From positions 1-46,031 of the forward strand of contig JAJEIE010000030.1 of NCBI GenBank assembly GCA_022827625.1: DNA of 46,031 nt. The letters are read 5' to 3'. Of this stretch, positions 1-7,482 are shown in pieces (the first letter of the stretch is position 1; every line of letters begins with the position of its first letter). The DNA is from Candidatus Poribacteria bacterium. Lineage in GTDB: Bacteria > Poribacteria > WGA-4E > WGA-3G. The notes beneath the pieces were generated by a model, which had not been told where the DNA came from, ran no database searches, and was given only the letters and a program-made list of their open reading frames with translations. Both the position numbers and the translations under genes were made by a program.

Positions 1-663
1 CTTCTCACCCGTGTTGAGTGTGAGAAAAGCGTCTTTCATGCCGGATTTGGTCTGGGAATAGACCAAATCCATTCCTTGTATTACATTGTCTGCGCCTACA
101 CTTTCACCCGTAGCAGGCAGCACTTCTTTCGAGGTATCATCGGTCGCGACATAAAGCCAATACGTGCCAACACGGTCGCGAAGGATTTGAAGATACCCGA
201 CGTTTCCTTTCCATTTCCGGTGCTGATGGAAAGCGAACCAACGCTTATCAAACTTGTTGAACTTTTCAGATACAGGATTCCATTGCCAAAAGGAAATACG
301 GACACGTCCCTCTTCAAGTTTGTAGCCTGATTGGAACTTCGCAGAATGGTAGCGTCCTTTGCGTTTGTATTTCGGTTTGCCCGTTCCCGCGATATTGAAA
401 AAGCGTTCCCATGCGATGTGCAGTCGGATAATCACAGCGTCAAGGGTATCGCGGGGTATCCATGCCCAGTGTTGCTTGCTTCGCTTCAACAACTTCGTCA
501 AGTGCGGTTGCAAGCGATAGCGTCCGGCATATTTACCATAAATGCGATAGTAGCGGTTCTCCAAGGCAAGAAAGTGGTTGTGGACATCGCAAAGGTCATC
601 GAGCATGTTGCCCAAACGCTTGTTCTTCGGATGTTCGCGTATCTGATATTTATAAGTTCTCAT
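1..663 (-). CDS. tnpB: TnpB-like nuclease (IS200/IS605 OrfB family), C-terminal part beyond window edge
   Basis: The frame is open from an ATG at 661-663 to the window edge without a stop, giving 221 residues of a longer protein. The N-terminus (MRTYKYQIREHPKN), the Tyr/Trp/Arg-rich middle and the segment ending SVGAD then GMKDAFLTL match the TnpB layout, in which the first RuvC motif reads roughly G-x-D-x-G. TnpB is the RNA-guided nuclease of IS200/IS605-type elements. No tnpA is visible. Oddity: fifteen codons separate Asp192 from the Gly expected just after it, and this stretch holds a perfect 11-bp inverted repeat (43-53 and 60-70). Family assignment is fairly sure; activity cannot be judged because the end is missing and RuvC-I may be disrupted. 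Confidence 0.82.
   Translation of the reverse strand, partial: MRTYKYQIREHPKNKRLGNMLDDLCDVHNHFLALENRYYRIYGKYAGRYRLQPHLTKLLKRSKQHWAWIPRDTLDAVIIRLHIAWERFFNIAGTGKPKYKRKGRYHSAKFQSGYKLEEGRVRISFWQWNPVSEKFNKFDKRWFAFHQHRKWKGNVGYLQILRDRVGTYWLYVATDDTSKEVLPATGESVGADNVIQGMDLVYSQTKSGMKDAFLTLNTGEK
43..70. repeat. Perfect 11-bp inverted repeat inside tnpB
   Basis: GGATTTGGTCT, a 6-nt spacer, then its exact reverse complement AGACCAAATCC. It lies in frame within the coding sequence, directly after the codon for the presumed first catalytic Asp of TnpB, and contributes most of an apparent 15-codon extra segment. Confidence 0.8.
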
Positions 664-667
664 AGAT

Positions 668-790
668 TTTCACGGTTCACGGCTTTAACCCCTACCAAGT
701 GGGTAGGCAGACACGTAACCTTGCGATTACGCTTGGTATGTCTGCCACCGTGATAGAAATAGTATAACATTTTTGACACTTTTTGTCAAG
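668..790 (-). mobile_element. Structured left-end region of the tnpB element
   Basis: Upstream of the tnpB start the DNA has nested inverted repeats: CCTACC/GGTAGG (691-707), GGCAGACA/TGTCTGCC (706-746) with an inner CGTAA/TTACG, an outer CACGGT/ACCGTG pair (671-676, 747-752), and TTGACA/TGTCAA at about 773-790. IS200/IS605 elements end in subterminal imperfect hairpins rather than terminal inverted repeats, so this is read as the element's left end. The exact boundary and target site cannot be set. Confidence 0.5.
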
Positions 791-853
791 GAAAAAGGAG
801 CGGGCTTTCCTCCCTAACCTCGGGGAATGCCATACGGGGAAGCCCACACGGGC

Positions 854-888
854 TTCATACCGTTGATTCGCATTCATACCGTTGATTC
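854..888 (+). repeat. Two-copy tandem repeat, 19-bp period
   Basis: TTCATACCGTTGATTC occurs at 854-869 and again at 873-888, just upstream of the next gene. Role unknown. Confidence 0.7.
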
Positions 889-915
889 AGGATTGGGGCT
901 CCAGCCCGAAGATTG

Positions 916-1395
916 ATGACTCAACCAATTCGCGGAACAGTTGCCCGAGTGTTAAATACACGAGAAATAGCAATAAATTTTGGAACTGAGCATGGGATAA
1001 CTGTCGGCATGTATTTTGATGTGATGGATGCCGGAGAATCAGATATACTTGACCCTAATACAAAGGAAATGTTAGGTTCTATTGAGCGTCCAAAAATCAG
1101 AATGAAGATTACGCACATTGAAGAAAAATTGTCTGTAGCTTCTACATACAAATCAGAATGCGTGAACGTTGGGGGAACTGGCACTAAATATTCTGCGGTC
1201 TTGAAGGATGCTTTGAGTAACACTTCATTACCTCTTACGCCTCCTCGTTGGGTAAAACAGTATGAGACTTTAGAGAATACAGAGGAAACCCCAGCACCAC
1301 TTGATGAAAAAGATAGCAGGGTAAAAACAGGCGATCCTGTCGTTCAAGTTTTTGAAGCAGACGAAACAGAACAGGAAGACACTAAACCGTCCTGA
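916..1395 (+). CDS. Hypothetical protein with FlgT C-terminal-like domain
   Basis: A 159-residue protein. Its first ~80 residues (GTVARVLNTREIAINFGTEH, then GMYFDVMD, DPNTKEMLGSIE and VTHI-EEKLSVA-like segments) resemble the small beta domain at the C-terminus of FlgT and related cell-surface proteins: 'N-G-x-x-x-G-I-x-x-G-M-x-F-x-V' followed by 'D-P-x-T-x-E-x-L-G'. The rest is hydrophilic and Thr/Glu/Asp-rich. There is no signal peptide and no clear Shine-Dalgarno. I chose the ATG at 916 over an in-frame TTG one codon earlier. The gene stands alone between a transposon end and a PhyH gene. No flagellar genes are present, so the domain does not imply motility. Function unknown. Confidence 0.6.
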   Translation: MTQPIRGTVARVLNTREIAINFGTEHGITVGMYFDVMDAGESDILDPNTKEMLGSIERPKIRMKITHIEEKLSVASTYKSECVNVGGTGTKYSAVLKDALSNTSLPLTPPRWVKQYETLENTEETPAPLDEKDSRVKTGDPVVQVFEADETEQEDTKPS

Positions 1396-1486
1396 TGTGT
1401 TTCTGAAAATTTCACGGAGGCCCACTGTCCATTTTCATAAGTTAATTAATTCCGGACTCTGATACGAAAACACAGGAGAAAAACCA

Positions 1487-2362
1487 ATGCTACACACAAA
1501 CAAAGCAGCAATTGACATGGACTGGCACCCACTCTCTGACGAAGAGATACGCCATTTTGATGACACAGGCTACCTCATCGTCCGAAATGTGCTGGATTCG
1601 GATACCATCGACAAACTCATTGAAGCAAGCGACCGGTTGATGGTAAGCGACCGACGCGAGAACCGCCAACACAACTCCAACAACCGATACGATAGCTTCC
1701 GAAACTGCATCTCCATTGACGATGCCTTCATTCCACTGCTCACACAGAAGACGATTCTCCCTGTTGTCGTCCAACTCCTCGGTGCACACCTGCAACTGAT
1801 GACCTCACACCTGATATACAAACACCCAGATCCACCGGACACACCCGATACCGCCCGCGCACCGGGATGGCACCGCGACTACGGCATGGCAACAAAAACA
1901 CACGGCAACAAGCTACCACGCATTCTGCTAAAATGTGCCTACTATTTCACCGATCTGAGTGAACCCAATTCCGGCGCAACGCTTGTCGCTCCCGGTAGCA
2001 ATCATCTCCTTGAACGGATTCCCATTCCAGAAGGACACACAGATCCAGAAAATGCACTCGAACCGAGTTTAAAACCCGGAGATTGTCTGCTGTTTGAGAA
2101 TCGTATCTTTCATGCGGGGGGTGCGAACTTAACCGACCAGACCCGTAAAGGTGTGATGTTCGGCTACGGTTACCGTTGGGTGATGCCGATGGATTATCGG
2201 ACCCAAGAACAGAACTTGTTGGACAAACTATCACCACTCGAGCAGTATCTGGTCGGTGAACCTTTTAAGAAAACGAAAGAGTATCATCCGGGCGGTGGTG
2301 AAAGTCCACTCGCATCGTGGTGCGAACAACACGGTGCTCCAGCGGTGAGACCTACCTATTAG
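1487..2362 (+). CDS. Phytanoyl-CoA dioxygenase (PhyH) family Fe(II)/2-oxoglutarate oxygenase
   Basis: A 291-residue protein with the PhyH double-stranded beta-helix layout. It opens with the usual 'F-x-x-x-G-Y-L-I-V-R-N-V-L' segment (residues ~24-36). The iron facial triad appears intact: His129 and Asp131 in GWHRDYG and His209 in RIFHAGG, with Arg220 placed to bind 2-oxoglutarate. Such proteins hydroxylate small substrates using O2 and 2-oxoglutarate; the substrate here cannot be read from sequence, and a true phytanoyl-CoA role is not implied. AGGAG lies ~10 bases before the ATG. It converges with the next PhyH gene, with a palindromic repeat between them. Confidence 0.88.
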   Translation: MLHTNKAAIDMDWHPLSDEEIRHFDDTGYLIVRNVLDSDTIDKLIEASDRLMVSDRRENRQHNSNNRYDSFRNCISIDDAFIPLLTQKTILPVVVQLLGAHLQLMTSHLIYKHPDPPDTPDTARAPGWHRDYGMATKTHGNKLPRILLKCAYYFTDLSEPNSGATLVAPGSNHLLERIPIPEGHTDPENALEPSLKPGDCLLFENRIFHAGGANLTDQTRKGVMFGYGYRWVMPMDYRTQEQNLLDKLSPLEQYLVGEPFKKTKEYHPGGGESPLASWCEQHGAPAVRPTY

Positions 2363-2382
2363 CGAAAAAACAATAACCCATC

Positions 2383-2407
2383 TGTAGGAGGGATTTCCTA
2401 ATCCCGA
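2383..2407 (+). repeat. REP-like palindromic repeat (family GTAGG...AATCCC)
   Basis: GTAGGAGGGATT, TCCT loop, AATCCCGAC. The GGGATT/AATCCC arms pair perfectly. Related copies lie at 9314-9338 (inside a gene), 17026-17056 and 33159-33185. It sits between two convergent genes and could also act as a transcript-end hairpin, but lacks a T-run. Confidence 0.7.
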
Positions 2408-2414
2408 CTTCTGT

Positions 2415-3224
2415 TTACGTCAACCTAATAACATCCTTTTTAACGATCTCCTTCGTGTCAAAGTGACCCGCCTGGGAGATGAGTTCCAACGTTTCCGGTG
2501 ACAATCGTCCTCTAACCTCCTCCGACACCCGACTCTCACCACGATGCTGTGGTCTGTAGCGTAAGGTTAGGACACAACGGTACCGATCTTTCGGTTTCCA
2601 AGGCAGCGCACCGTGCGTCAAGAGTTCAGAGATAATCACGAAATCTCCCGCTTTCGGCGTGATGTTAACAACCCCTTCTGGCACATCAGCGGCATCCTTA
2701 ATCTTCCCACTGTGATAGAGGTGTTCAGGACGATCGAAAACAGTTTTGTGTGTGCCGGGAACAACCAGCAACCCACCATCTCCGGGGTTCACATCGTACA
2801 GATACGGAAAGACGACAAAATCGTCACAAAAGATGCGACCGTTTCGGACCTCATAACGATTGGCATGCCATCCAAAATCCTCTCGCGCGCAATGCAAGCG
2901 TAAGCCTTCCGCCGATTCCGATACCCCTGCCCGATCCGCAATCATCGTTCCACGGAACAGTTGTGGTCTGTTATTCGTCAACTCCTTGATGATTGGCCAG
3001 GTAGCTCGGTGCAGTGTGAGTGCTTCTAAGGGTTTCGCAAAGGCAAAACCGTTTGGAAGGTTTTTTTCGCTGGAGTCAAATCCGGGAGGGAGTTTCTCGG
3101 TAGGGGTATTGATATATTCCTCTGCTGCTGCTTGTGCCGCTCTCAACTCTGCGTCGCTCATAACATTCTTTAGGTGAAGGTATCCTGTAACATCAAAAAG
3201 ATAACGCTGTTCAGGGGTCATCAT
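2415..3224 (-). CDS. PhyH-family protein with atypical metal-site motif
   Basis: A 269-residue protein of the phytanoyl-CoA dioxygenase fold, starting with RYLFDVTGYLHLKNV, the family's N-terminal signature. The central strand DVNPGDGGLLVVPGTHK and the distal LLTHGALPW (His204), followed by basic residues (Arg214/Arg216), are as expected. However, where the family has H-x-D, this protein reads GWHANRYEVRNG (His120, Ala, Asn122), so the canonical acidic iron ligand is missing or moved. It may belong to a divergent PhyH subfamily with a different ligand set, or may not be an iron oxygenase. AAGGA lies before the start. Two adjacent ATGs make the start uncertain by one codon. Confidence 0.82.
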   Translation of the reverse strand: MMTPEQRYLFDVTGYLHLKNVMSDAELRAAQAAAEEYINTPTEKLPPGFDSSEKNLPNGFAFAKPLEALTLHRATWPIIKELTNNRPQLFRGTMIADRAGVSESAEGLRLHCAREDFGWHANRYEVRNGRIFCDDFVVFPYLYDVNPGDGGLLVVPGTHKTVFDRPEHLYHSGKIKDAADVPEGVVNITPKAGDFVIISELLTHGALPWKPKDRYRCVLTLRYRPQHRGESRVSEEVRGRLSPETLELISQAGHFDTKEIVKKDVIRLT

Positions 3225-3316
3225 AATATCTTATTCCTTATTCATGATAGTCTGCCAATTGTTCAAAGAGGATTCATAGGTGGTAGATCCAAGGGGTCTT
3301 AGATAAAATTTTCAGG

Positions 3317-3384
3317 TTCGTAGTAGGGTGATTCATCACCCGTTCCGTCCCGTGAACGCGCAATGAATTGCGCTACTACAAACT
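3317..3384. repeat. Dispersed palindromic repeat (GTAGTAGGG...CTACTAC type)
   Basis: Starts with TTCGTAGTAGGG and ends with GCGCTACTACAAAC, so the two outer ends are complementary. Two inner hairpins are visible (GGGTGATTCATCACCC and GCGCAATGAATTGCGC). Relatives lie at 20552-20612, 33716-33885 and 44083-44115. Confidence 0.7.
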
Positions 3385-3429
3385 AAAATTACGAACCATC
3401 TTCAACTATTTAATACCAAGTGCTGATTT

Positions 3430-4698
3430 TTAAGATTCTGGAGTTTCCCATACGGGCCAGTCGGTCTCTTGTAGCTGCTTGAATAACCTATCAAAGGTTT
3501 CGCTACCGTCATCTTCCCACTCATCCAGACGCACACCCGGGGCATAAGATTCGTCTACCCCTTGCTTCATGAGGCGTTCTGCCTGTTGTAGGTTGCGGTA
3601 GTAGTGCTTCACGCCACCCGGTAGCGTGATAACAGAGATATGCCGTTTCCATTCCGGTTCAGACGTTTGGGAATAGTGTTTCAGAGCATCATCGTCCAAC
3701 GCAACACCCAAACCGACCCCTTCCGGCACCTGCATGAACCCGCGCTGGACTTTGTGAGGTGTAACAATCAAGTCATCTTCATAAGCGTGACTGGCGGTTA
3801 CACCGGGCAAGGTCGCCGTCGGCATCACTGCCCCCAAATGACACGCAAATGCAGCTGTGATACCGGTGCCGACATACTGCAGCAGGATTGGCGTGTTCGC
3901 CGCAGCAAAAGCCCACCCCGATGCCAACGCACTCTTGACGCTCTCATGGCTGCACAGTGCCCCGTCAAAATCACCCGACCGCAGCCCAATCCAAGGACCA
4001 GAGGGTTGACGCGATGCCCCTTCTCGGATAACACCGATCCCGTGCAGATAAAACGGGATCCGAATCTCTTGATGGAGCCGTCGCCAACCTTCTACATCAT
4101 ACGCGAAGATTGGTTCCTCAAGACCTTTGACAACCGGAATTTTCTCCAATTCTCGCAGGATAGGGAGTGCCTTCTCAACATTGATAAGCGAACCGTTGAA
4201 ATCAAACTCCACACGAAAGTCGGGAGGCGCGACCGCTTGAATTGCTTTTGACTGCTCAACGACATCATAGAAGGCACGTGCCTTGCACTTGAGACCGCGG
4301 TATCCGCGTTCAGCGGCGACTTGAACTTCGGCAGCAGTGTCTTCAGGAGACATACACGGCATCCACCACCCCATCGCAACCCAATCCCGAACCTGTTGTC
4401 CCATCAGTTTCCACGCAGGCAAACCGAGGTGTTTTCCCATCAGGTCGTAGCACGCCATATCGAGGTTAAAACGCCCTTCACCCATGACGTGGTCGAACGG
4501 ATTTGTGCCGAGATAGGTGTCCAAGACCTCTTGATCAAAAGGGGGACCTGGATTTTCTCCGAGTCCGACGAGACCGGTATCGGTATAAAACTTGTAGACC
4601 GTGACCAACTCCGTCATCGCAAAATGGTAGTATTGTTTGCGGATCCGTTCTTCGTAAGGCACACGCAACGGAATCGCTTCAATCTCGGTAATTTTCAT
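3430..4698 (-). CDS. Mandelate racemase/muconate lactonizing enzyme family protein (enolase superfamily)
   Basis: A 422-residue protein with the N-terminal capping domain (ITEIEAIPLRVPY) and the TIM-barrel catalytic domain of the enolase superfamily. The K-x-K motif that usually abstracts the proton is at Lys137-Cys-Lys139. Metal ligands are suggested by Asp166 (VEFDFNG) and Glu195 (GLEEPIF); the third ligand is not clear. Members act on acid sugars or related carboxylates as dehydratases or racemases. The gene starts 12 bp after the zinc dehydrogenase stop, so the two form an operon. A joint role in oxidising and dehydrating a sugar acid is a reasonable inference, but the substrate is unknown. 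Confidence 0.85.
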   Translation of the reverse strand: MKITEIEAIPLRVPYEERIRKQYYHFAMTELVTVYKFYTDTGLVGLGENPGPPFDQEVLDTYLGTNPFDHVMGEGRFNLDMACYDLMGKHLGLPAWKLMGQQVRDWVAMGWWMPCMSPEDTAAEVQVAAERGYRGLKCKARAFYDVVEQSKAIQAVAPPDFRVEFDFNGSLINVEKALPILRELEKIPVVKGLEEPIFAYDVEGWRRLHQEIRIPFYLHGIGVIREGASRQPSGPWIGLRSGDFDGALCSHESVKSALASGWAFAAANTPILLQYVGTGITAAFACHLGAVMPTATLPGVTASHAYEDDLIVTPHKVQRGFMQVPEGVGLGVALDDDALKHYSQTSEPEWKRHISVITLPGGVKHYYRNLQQAERLMKQGVDESYAPGVRLDEWEDDGSETFDRLFKQLQETDWPVWETPES

Positions 4699-4710
4699 CT
4701 GTTCCCGCCT

Positions 4711-5784
4711 TCACGGTACCAACTGTACCTTAATCGAATCCGACCCTTTCTGAACCATCTCAAACCCTGTGAGATAATCCTCCAACGGCAATTGATGCGT
4801 CACAATATGACTCACATCAATCAAACCGCGATGGATATAATCAATCGCCAACGGATACGCATACGGACCCAGGTGCGAGCCGTGGATGTTCAACTCTTTT
4901 GTGTCTCCGATGATCGTCCAATCCACAGTTACCGGTTCCCGCATGACGCTGAATTCTACAAACGTGCCAGCCTTTCGGATCATGTGCAATCCCTGTTCAA
5001 CCGCCTTCGGATGTCCCGTCGCCTCAATATAGACATCACACCCATAGCCTTCCGTCAAATCTAACACCGCCTGCACAGCATCCGTTTCCGATGGATTAAT
5101 CCCGATATCCGCTCCCAACTTCTTAGCAACCGCCAACCGGTTTGGCATCAGGTCAACAGCGATAAGCACCCCTGGGCTTTTCAATTTTGCCGCGCCAATC
5201 ATACCCAGTCCAAGTGTGCCTGCTCCCGCAACTACGACGACATCTCCGAATTCGATATTTCCACGTTGCACGGCGTGAATAGAGCAGGCGAGCGGTTCAA
5301 TCACCGCTGCACTCGCTGTCGGAATGTCAGCAGGTACTTTGTAGACAAGCGAACGCGCAGGGAACTTCATATAGTCCGCCATCCCGCCGTTGACAACCGG
5401 TTGAAATCCGTAGATATTGTGGACTTGGCAGAGCCAATACTTCCCCGTTCGGCAGTAGCGGCACTCCCAACACGGGACGATCTGCTCAGCAATGGCAGTA
5501 TCACCTATCTGAAGCTCATACTTCTCACCCGCGCCTTCACCGAGTTCCACGACCTCACCGATGAATTCGTGTCCAGCGATAACGGGTGCTTCTACATAAG
5601 GTTTGCGATGTTCATCTCCCCAGAAAAGTGGCGCGCCTGTCCAGCATTTGATATCGCTGGCACAGATACCGCAGGCGTTTACCTTAATAACAACTTCGCC
5701 GGGACCCGCCTCCGGCATCGGGACCTCTTCAAGACGGTAATCCCACGGTTCACGACACATAATCGCCCGCATCGTTTTCGACAT
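4711..5784 (-). CDS. Zinc-dependent medium-chain alcohol/polyol dehydrogenase
   Basis: A 357-residue MDR-superfamily enzyme. The catalytic zinc site is seen at Cys41 (GICASD) and His72-Glu73 (GHEF). The structural zinc lobe has four cysteines at ~105, 108, 111 and 119 (PCWECRYCRTGKYWLC). A Rossmann nucleotide-binding motif (VVVAGAGTLGLGMIG) follows near residue 180. This arrangement fits sorbitol/threonine dehydrogenase-like NAD(P)-dependent oxidation of a secondary alcohol. It is the first gene of a two-gene operon with the downstream enolase-superfamily protein, pointing to sugar or sugar-acid catabolism. Exact substrate unknown. Confidence 0.9.
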   Translation of the reverse strand: MSKTMRAIMCREPWDYRLEEVPMPEAGPGEVVIKVNACGICASDIKCWTGAPLFWGDEHRKPYVEAPVIAGHEFIGEVVELGEGAGEKYELQIGDTAIAEQIVPCWECRYCRTGKYWLCQVHNIYGFQPVVNGGMADYMKFPARSLVYKVPADIPTASAAVIEPLACSIHAVQRGNIEFGDVVVVAGAGTLGLGMIGAAKLKSPGVLIAVDLMPNRLAVAKKLGADIGINPSETDAVQAVLDLTEGYGCDVYIEATGHPKAVEQGLHMIRKAGTFVEFSVMREPVTVDWTIIGDTKELNIHGSHLGPYAYPLAIDYIHRGLIDVSHIVTHQLPLEDYLTGFEMVQKGSDSIKVQLVP

Positions 5785-5810
5785 TCAGATACTCCTTATC
5801 CTGCAAATCC

Positions 5811-5985
5811 TAAAATCCAGAGTGGTCTAAAGTTGTAAAGTGTGCTAAAGTTTGGTAAAGTTGCGAAGTTGTGAAGTGTGCTAAAGTCTGTAAAGTTGTG
5901 AAGAGGTGTTTGGTTAACCAAAAGTCTCTTGCAACTTTGAACTTTCAAACTTTGAACTTTCAAACTTTCTTGTGCTAACTGCCGA
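5811..5985. repeat. Low-complexity degenerate short repeats
   Basis: The 5' half repeats variants of 'GTGCTAAAGT-TTGTAAAGTTG-TGAAGT'; the 3' half repeats 'AACTTTGAACTTTCA'. The halves are partly complementary and separated by GGTTAACC, so an imperfect long hairpin is possible. The small open frame through it has no family features and is treated as noncoding. Confidence 0.6.
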
Positions 5986-5991
5986 CGGCTA

Positions 5992-6501
5992 TTAGTGGTG
6001 TAAGATATGATAGGCGGCAATGCCCAGCGAGACGTGAACGTTCAGCGATGCACCCGCCCCGTACATCGGTAGGAAGATGACCCTATCGCAAGCAGCAAGC
6101 GTCCGCTTTGTTACGCCATGATCCTCATGTCCCACGATCAGACAGACTTTATCAGGATAGTCCACCGCATCGTAACGGATGGATTGCGCCGTGATTTCCA
6201 AAGCGTAACTCGTGTAACCCTCCGCTTTAAGCGATACGATCGCGTCCGCCGCCTGCTCTACATACCGCCAGTGAACACGTCGGTGCTTGCCTCGCGCGAC
6301 TTTACGAACAAGTGGATGCGGCGGTTGCGCACTAATACCCGTCAAGATGAGTTCTTTCACACGGCACGCATCGGCGATCCGAAACGCAGAACCGACATTC
6401 ACCGGGTCTTGCACGTCTTGGAGAATAAAAATCAGTTCTCTCTCTGACGGTCTCACCTGCTTCAGAAAGTCTTTAAGCGGTTTGCCGCGAAGCTGTTTCA
6501 T
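5992..6501 (-). CDS. SpoU/TrmH-family RNA 2'-O-methyltransferase
   Basis: A 169-residue SPOUT methyltransferase. Motif 1 (DPVNVGSAFRIADAC, ~residues 32-46, with the conserved Asn and Arg), motif 2 (LIVGHEDHGV) and the knot-forming motif 3 (FLPMYGAGASLNVHVSLGIA) are all present. These bind S-adenosylmethionine in the trefoil knot and methylate a ribose in tRNA or rRNA. There is no extra N-terminal RNA-binding domain; the length fits the minimal tRNA-type members. It begins 7 bp after the aldo-keto reductase stop, so both are probably co-transcribed, although no functional link is obvious. The target RNA is not predictable. Confidence 0.9.
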   Translation of the reverse strand: MKQLRGKPLKDFLKQVRPSERELIFILQDVQDPVNVGSAFRIADACRVKELILTGISAQPPHPLVRKVARGKHRRVHWRYVEQAADAIVSLKAEGYTSYALEITAQSIRYDAVDYPDKVCLIVGHEDHGVTKRTLAACDRVIFLPMYGAGASLNVHVSLGIAAYHILHH

Positions 6502-6508
6502 CTAAACT

Positions 6509-7285
6509 TTAAGCCGCTCTGCTCTGTATCAGACGGCGTCTCGCGCTCGCACGTGCAAGCCCAACATCCAATGTGATATGCGGATAATCGCTAATACCGA
6601 GGTTGATGGCGTGTGCTGTTTCGAGATTGAAACCCCATTCGATCCATTCCGGCATAGCCGCCTCTGGAATATTACCCGCGACGATAACCTTCATAATACT
6701 AATACCCTTACCGAGGTTGTATGCGCGTTGGATATATTCCAGATGCCGATCAAACCGACCGCCTTCTAACATCCTGCCCTCTTTATTCGCCGTCGTCAGA
6801 ATAACGTCAAGTTCGGGGTGGTCAATCACGGCATCCATGACAGGACCTGTGTAGATGTGCGTCGAGCAGCCAATAACCCGGATTTTACCAGCAGCTTTTG
6901 CCTCCCGAAACGCATCCAGCGCACCTTCCCGCGATACCAAGTCTTCTGGCGAGGCGATACCATGCAAGAGTAAAACATCTAAGTAATCCGTTTGCATCTC
7001 CTGAAGGGAACGCGTAATGCTCGCCTTGGCACCCTCATAATCCTTCGCACCGGTCTTCGTTTGAATGACGACTTCTCCCCTGTTAATTTGGCGGACTGCC
7101 TCGCCGAGGTGCGGTTGACTCCCATAGCCTTCAGCGGTATCCCAGAAGGTAATCCCTTCGTCAAGTGCCTTCAACATCAGTTTGCCACCCGCCTCATAAC
7201 TTTCACAGGTATTGTTAAGATGCCCTGCACCCAAGCAGAGACGTGAGATCTCCAAACCCGTTTCTCCATAAACTAAATATTCCAT
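6509..7285 (-). CDS. Aldo/keto reductase
   Basis: A 258-residue (beta/alpha)8 NADPH-dependent oxidoreductase. The catalytic tetrad is complete: Asp49 (FWDTAEGYG), Tyr54, Lys77 (IQTKTG) and His108 (LLLHGI). The start was set at the ATG at 7285 because GGAGG lies 5 bases upstream; a GTG four codons earlier overlaps that ribosome site. It reduces aldehydes or ketones; substrate unknown. First gene of a two-gene unit with the SpoU methylase. Its promoter must lie in the ~200-bp divergent gap shared with the nagA-like operon. The protein is on the short side for the family. Confidence 0.9.
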   Translation of the reverse strand: MEYLVYGETGLEISRLCLGAGHLNNTCESYEAGGKLMLKALDEGITFWDTAEGYGSQPHLGEAVRQINRGEVVIQTKTGAKDYEGAKASITRSLQEMQTDYLDVLLLHGIASPEDLVSREGALDAFREAKAAGKIRVIGCSTHIYTGPVMDAVIDHPELDVILTTANKEGRMLEGGRFDRHLEYIQRAYNLGKGISIMKVIVAGNIPEAAMPEWIEWGFNLETAHAINLGISDYPHITLDVGLARASARRRLIQSRAA

Positions 7286-7482
7286 TTTGTCCTCCACGTC
7301 CAGATGTAGTCTAAGAAAGTCCGACTATGATTCTCCAAACCGGTTGAAATCTCTTTTGATATACTTTAACCGAACTCTACTGAACAATGCAACCTTTTTC
7401 TTGGCAACAAATCGGTTTTCAGGTATCATAAGGGTAAATATACAAATCGTTAAGACTTTTCATCCCAAAATTACACCCAAAC

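Noticed and set aside
1487-2362. Annotation as a true phytanoyl-CoA hydroxylase
   Set aside because: PhyH-fold proteins have many substrates, and nothing in the context points to branched-chain fatty acids.
5796-6020. Open frame of ~74 codons on the minus strand through the short-repeat region
   Set aside because: Its residues simply mirror the AACTTTGAA/AAGTTGTGA repeats, there is no ribosome site, and it overlaps the SpoU gene end.
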